A stretch of DNA of 64,000 nucleotides from Streptomyces sp. S465 (GTDB taxonomy: Bacteria > Actinomycetota > Actinomycetes > Streptomycetales > Streptomycetaceae), in NCBI RefSeq assembly GCF_026898115.1, contig NZ_CP114036.1:2542001-2606000 (forward strand), read 5' to 3'. Numbering within the stretch: position 1 is the stretch's first letter; every line of letters begins with the position of its first letter. The position numbers and the translations under genes are program-made. The notes beneath the pieces were generated by a model. It ran no database searches. It was not told the DNA's origin and saw nothing but the letters and a program-made list of their open reading frames with translations. Positions 60,811 to 64,000 of the stretch are shown here, in pieces.

Positions 60811-60881
60811 GTGAGTCCCTCAACCTCTCCGGGCCAGTCTCCCCCTGTGAGGGACGAGGGTACGGCACACACGTACGGGCG

Positions 60882-61724
60882 TCAGCGGCGCTCCTGGCGC
60901 TGCTTGCATTCGACACACAGTGTGGCCCTGGGGAACGCCTGCATCCGGGCCTTGCCGATCGCGTTGCCGCAGTTCTCGCACAGCCCGTACGTCCCGGTGT
61001 CCAGCCGCTCCAGGGCCCGCTCGGTCTGGAGCAGCATCTCGCGGGCGTTCCCGGCCAGGGCCATCTCGTGCTCACGGGTGATGTTCTTGGTGCCGGTGTC
61101 GGCCTGGTCGTCGCCGGCGCCGTCACCGGAGTCGCGCATCAGCCCGGTGATCGCCTGCTCGGAGGCGAGGATCTCGGTGCGCAGCCGGCCGGCCTCGGTC
61201 AGCAGCTCGGTGCGCGCCTCCTCCACCTCCTCGGCCGACCAGGGGTCCTCACCGGGGCGTACCGCGAGCTCGCCGGGGTCGGCGGGCGCGCCCGCCGCTC
61301 GGGCCTTGGGCAGCGGGGGCGCGGTCGTCGTGGGCTTCTCGTCGGTCGGCGCACCATCCGGGGTCTTCTTCGCAACCACTTTCCTGGCTCCCGTCTTCTT
61401 CGCGGGCACCGCCTTGCCGGCGGGCGTGGCCTTCCTGGCCGTGGTCTTCCCGGCCGTGGTCTCGTCGGCCACGGTCTTCCCGGCTGCGCCTTCCTCGGCG
61501 GGCGCGGCCGTCTTGGCGGATGCGTTCCTCCTGGCGGGTGTGGCCGCCTTCTTCCTCGGTGCGCTCTTCTTCGCGGACGCGGCCTTGGCGGGGCCCTGCG
61601 CGGCGGCCCCGTCGGCCGCCGCGGTCTTGTGCGCGGCCTTCTTGCCCGAGGCGCTCTTCTCGGCGGGCGCGGCCTTCGTCGCCTTCGCCGTGCTCTTCTG
61701 CACGGCGGTCTTCCTAGCCACCAT
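60882..61724 (-). CDS. TraR/DksA-family zinc-finger protein with Lys/Ala-rich N-terminal extension
   Basis: A 280-residue protein. The C-terminal 110 residues are DksA/TraR-like: a coiled-coil (EEVEEARTELLTEAGRLRTEILASEQ) and a four-Cys zinc finger at C249, C252, C270 and C273. Residues 1-165 are a histone-H1-like Ala/Lys/Pro repeat (KKAA, AKTAAPAEE) that could bind DNA or RNA. It may bind RNA polymerase through the secondary channel, but the acidic DxxDxA tip of true DksA is not evident. ATG at 61724 with GAAGGGG ten bases upstream. Confidence 0.85.
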   Translation of the reverse strand: MVARKTAVQKSTAKATKAAPAEKSASGKKAAHKTAAADGAAAQGPAKAASAKKSAPRKKAATPARRNASAKTAAPAEEGAAGKTVADETTAGKTTARKATPAGKAVPAKKTGARKVVAKKTPDGAPTDEKPTTTAPPLPKARAAGAPADPGELAVRPGEDPWSAEEVEEARTELLTEAGRLRTEILASEQAITGLMRDSGDGAGDDQADTGTKNITREHEMALAGNAREMLLQTERALERLDTGTYGLCENCGNAIGKARMQAFPRATLCVECKQRQERR

Positions 61725-61762
61725 GGCCGCGGCCCCTTCACATATTGTGATCTTGCTCGCGA

Positions 61763-61778
61763 ATCGTTCCGGAACGAT
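61763..61778. promoter_or_regulatory. Perfect 16-bp palindrome upstream of the DksA-like gene
   Basis: ATCGTTCCGGAACGAT is identical on both strands and lies 39 bp before the DksA-like start codon, where a promoter or operator is expected. It could bind a dimeric regulator. No named regulator was matched. From here to about 62050 there is no gene; the stretch holds a degenerate 20-bp direct repeat (GGCG(T/C)AGCGCC core near 61943 and 61991). Confidence 0.5.
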
Positions 61779-62049
61779 AAATCGACTCCGGGCGGGCGGC
61801 AACGGGGCACGCCGCCCGATTCGCCCGGCTTGTCGCTACGACAACCCGGTCTCCCCCGTTGTGCCCCACTCCGCGCGCCGTAATCCGTCCGGCATCCGGT
61901 ACCGGGGAGTGACCCAGCGTGACGACCGTGCCCACGGCACCCGGCGTAGCGCCATTCGGGTCAATCCCCGGAGCCGGCCGTCCCCCACTCGGCGCAGCGC
62001 CTTATTCGGTCGGCCCCGGTCGTCCCGGCCCCGTACACTGGGCGCAGCG

Positions 62050-62310
62050 AAAGGCGTGGATGGGGACGAGTAGCGTCGTAGGCGGCCCAGAGCGACCCGG
62101 GGACGGTGTGAGCCCGGGGGCGAGCGCGATGTGAAGGATCACCCCGGAGCCGCCGGAAGAACCCCCGCCCTGGGCCAGTAGAACCGGCATCGCGATCCCA
62201 ATGAGGGGGCCGGGAGCTCACCCGCTGCCGGTCAAGGAGGGTGGTACCGCGGGAGCGCACGGCTCTCGTCCCTCCGACGGAACCGGAAAGAGCACGTGTC
62301 CGCCGGAGGA
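62050..62310 (+). ncRNA. T-box riboswitch leader of ileS (translational type)
   Basis: The T-box sequence TGGTACCGCGGG lies at 62242-62253, the conserved site that pairs with the 3' end of uncharged tRNA. Upstream, AGTA at 62069-62072 fits the stem I motif, and ATC at 62138-62140 is the likely isoleucine specifier codon. GGAGGG before the T-box pairs with CCCTCC after it to form the antisequestrator. The same CCTCCG (62271-62276) can instead pair with CGGAGG (62304-62309), which is the ileS ribosome site. Uncharged tRNA-Ile should therefore free the ribosome site and raise IleS synthesis. Confidence 0.88.
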
Positions 62311-62322
62311 AGAAGAGCCCCG

Positions 62323-64000
62323 ATGACGCCGCAGTACCGCCAGGTGCCCGCCCAGGTCGACCTGCCCGCCCTCGAGCACGCCGTGCTCGACTTCTGGCGG
62401 GAGAACAAGATCTTCGCCCGTAGCCTCGAGCAGTCCGAGGGACGGCCCGAGTGGGTCTTCTACGAGGGCCCGCCGACCGCGAACGGCATGCCCGGCGCCC
62501 ACCACATCGAGGCCCGCGTCTTCAAGGACGTCTTCCCGCGCTTCCGCACCATGCGGGGCTACCACGTCGACCGTAAGGCGGGCTGGGACTGCCACGGCCT
62601 GCCGGTCGAGCTGGCGGTCGAGAAGGAACTGGGCTTCAACGGCAAGAAGGACATCGAGGCGTACGGCATCGCCGAGTTCAACGCCAAGTGCCGGGAGTCG
62701 GTCACCCGGCACACCGACGCCTTCGCCGAGCTCACCACGCGGATGGGCTACTGGACCGATCTCGACGGCGCGTACTGGACCATGAACCCCGAGTACGTCG
62801 AGTCGGTGTGGTGGTCCCTGAAGGAGATCTTCAACAAGGGGCTGCTGGTCCAGGACCACCGGGTCGCCCCCTGGTGCCCGCGCTGCGGCACCGGACTGTC
62901 CGACCACGAGCTGGCGCAGGGCTACGAGACGGTCGTCGACCCCTCGGTCTTCGTCCGCTTCCCGCTGACCTCCGGGCCGCTGGCGGGCCGGGCGTCGCTG
63001 CTGGTGTGGACGACCACGCCGTGGACCCTGGTCTCCAACACCGCCGTGGCCGCGCATCCCCAGGTGCGCTACGTGGTCGCCACCGACGGCGCGGAGTCGC
63101 TGGTCGTCGCGGAGCCGCTGGTGGAGAAGGCGCTCGGCGAGGGCTGGACCGTCACCGGGGAGTCCTTCACCGGGGCCGAGATGGAGCGCTGGAGCTACCG
63201 GCGCCCCTTCGAGCTGGTGGAGATCCCCGACGCGCACTTCGTCGTCAACGCCGACTATGTGACGACCGAGGACGGCACCGGTCTGGTCCACCAGTCCCCG
63301 GCCTTCGGTGAGGACGACCTGAAGACCTGCCGTGCGTACGGTCTGCCGGTGGTCAACCCGGTCCGCCCGGACGGCACCTTCGAGGAGGGTCTCGGCCTGG
63401 TCGGCGGCGAGTTCTTCAAGAAGGCCGACGAGGCGCTGACGGCGGACCTCCAGGAGCGCGGTCTGCTGTTCCGGCACGTGCCGTACGAGCACAGCTACCC
63501 GCACTGCTGGCGCTGCCACACCGCGCTGCTCTACTACGCCCAGCCGTCGTGGTACATCCGCACCACCGCGATCAAGGACGCGCTGCTGCGGGAGAATGAG
63601 AAGACCAACTGGTACCCCGAATCGGTCAAGACCGGTCGCTATGGCGACTGGCTCAATAACAACATCGACTGGGCGCTGTCGCGCAATCGCTACTGGGGCA
63701 CCCCGCTGCCCATCTGGCGCTGCGCCGAGTCCCATCTCACCTGCGTCGGCTCCCTCGCCGAGCTCTCCGAGCTGACCGGCACCGACCAGAGCGGACTGGA
63801 CCCGCACCGGCCGTACATCGACGAGATCACCTTCACCTGCGCCGCCGACGGCTGCTCGCTGACGGCCGAGCGGGTGCCCGAGGTCATCGACGCCTGGTAC
63901 GACTCGGGCTCGATGCCGTTCGCGCAGTACGGCTACCCGTACCGGAACAAGGAGCTCTTCGAGCGGCGCTACCCGGCGCAGTTCATCTCCGAGGCCATCG
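62323..64000 (+). CDS. ileS: Isoleucyl-tRNA synthetase (3' part outside window)
   Basis: The first 559 codons are visible of about 1040-1050. The class I catalytic domain starts with FYEGPPTANGMPGAHHIEARVFKD, which includes the HIGH-equivalent GAHH, then GWDCHGLPVE. The zinc-binding CPRCGTGLSDHELAQGY and the editing domain (LVWTTTPWTLVSNTAV, THR-rich pocket) follow. The KMSKS loop lies beyond the right edge. The long-type sequence resembles the eukaryote-like bacterial IleRS group that is often mupirocin-tolerant, although this cannot be confirmed without the C-terminus. Translation is governed by the upstream T-box. Confidence 0.96.
   Translation, partial: MTPQYRQVPAQVDLPALEHAVLDFWRENKIFARSLEQSEGRPEWVFYEGPPTANGMPGAHHIEARVFKDVFPRFRTMRGYHVDRKAGWDCHGLPVELAVEKELGFNGKKDIEAYGIAEFNAKCRESVTRHTDAFAELTTRMGYWTDLDGAYWTMNPEYVESVWWSLKEIFNKGLLVQDHRVAPWCPRCGTGLSDHELAQGYETVVDPSVFVRFPLTSGPLAGRASLLVWTTTPWTLVSNTAVAAHPQVRYVVATDGAESLVVAEPLVEKALGEGWTVTGESFTGAEMERWSYRRPFELVEIPDAHFVVNADYVTTEDGTGLVHQSPAFGEDDLKTCRAYGLPVVNPVRPDGTFEEGLGLVGGEFFKKADEALTADLQERGLLFRHVPYEHSYPHCWRCHTALLYYAQPSWYIRTTAIKDALLRENEKTNWYPESVKTGRYGDWLNNNIDWALSRNRYWGTPLPIWRCAESHLTCVGSLAELSELTGTDQSGLDPHRPYIDEITFTCAADGCSLTAERVPEVIDAWYDSGSMPFAQYGYPYRNKELFERRYPAQFISEAI

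Overview
The window is chromosomal DNA of a high-GC actinobacterium, almost certainly a Streptomyces. GC is very high with strong third-position bias, GTG starts are common, genes overlap as ATGA/GTGA, and the gene order (gltBD, lgt, trpABMC, trpE, hisI, the his operon with priA, dnaE, lspA, rluD, a DksA-like gene, ileS) is the conserved Streptomyces core arrangement. There is no rRNA or tRNA gene, no intact insertion sequence, no prophage and no CRISPR array. The only mobile-looking DNA is a 157-bp MITE-like inverted-repeat element. narG (left edge) and ileS (right edge) are cut by the window.

Layout. 1-11.8 kb: narG (partial), a TDT-family transporter and pepN, then chorismate mutase, a GC-rich repeat region, a VOC protein, a secreted trypsin (sprT), a putative zinc metalloprotease and an F420/FMN split-barrel protein. 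11.9-18 kb: gltD and gltB (glutamate synthase), with a GlnR-like site upstream. 18-28.5 kb: a VIT1-type transporter, lgt, a DsbA-like protein, then the tryptophan cluster trpA-trpB-trpM-trpC, a small coupled ORF, three small or membrane proteins that accompany trp genes, trpE and hisI. 28.5-34.8 kb: cell-envelope and stress-type genes and an ECF sigma factor overlapping a membrane partner gene. 34.9-40.7 kb: the histidine operon hisD-C-B-(54 aa)-H-A(priA)-ridA-hisF. 40.8-48.8 kb: a predicted beta-helix membrane protein, a Lon N-domain protein, ybaK, the MITE, a DUF2567 protein, an ABC exporter pair, a NYN-domain protein and a 55-aa gene. 48.9-64 kb: dnaE, DUF2252, two DsbA-like proteins around a membrane protein, a dienelactone hydrolase-like protein, MscS, GNAT, rluD, lspA, a DksA/TraR-like protein and ileS behind a T-box leader.

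How the genes work together. The trp and his sets are linked because the hisA product (PriA) is expected to serve both pathways: no trpF is present. Chorismate mutase and TrpE compete for chorismate. GltBD supplies glutamate, and HisH and TrpE-type enzymes use glutamine. Lgt and LspA are two steps of lipoprotein maturation. IleS expression is predicted to respond to uncharged tRNA-Ile through a translational T-box.

The most unusual structural theme is a set of short-period tandem repeats (11-28 bp), each with a different unit, that begin on or overlap stop codons at six or more loci. Other points worth a look are the MITE that supplies the ybaK stop codon, a 54-codon ORF locked between DUF2752 and trpC by overlaps on both sides, a perfect 16-bp palindrome before the DksA-like gene, and a HExxH protein with a C-terminal zinc ribbon.
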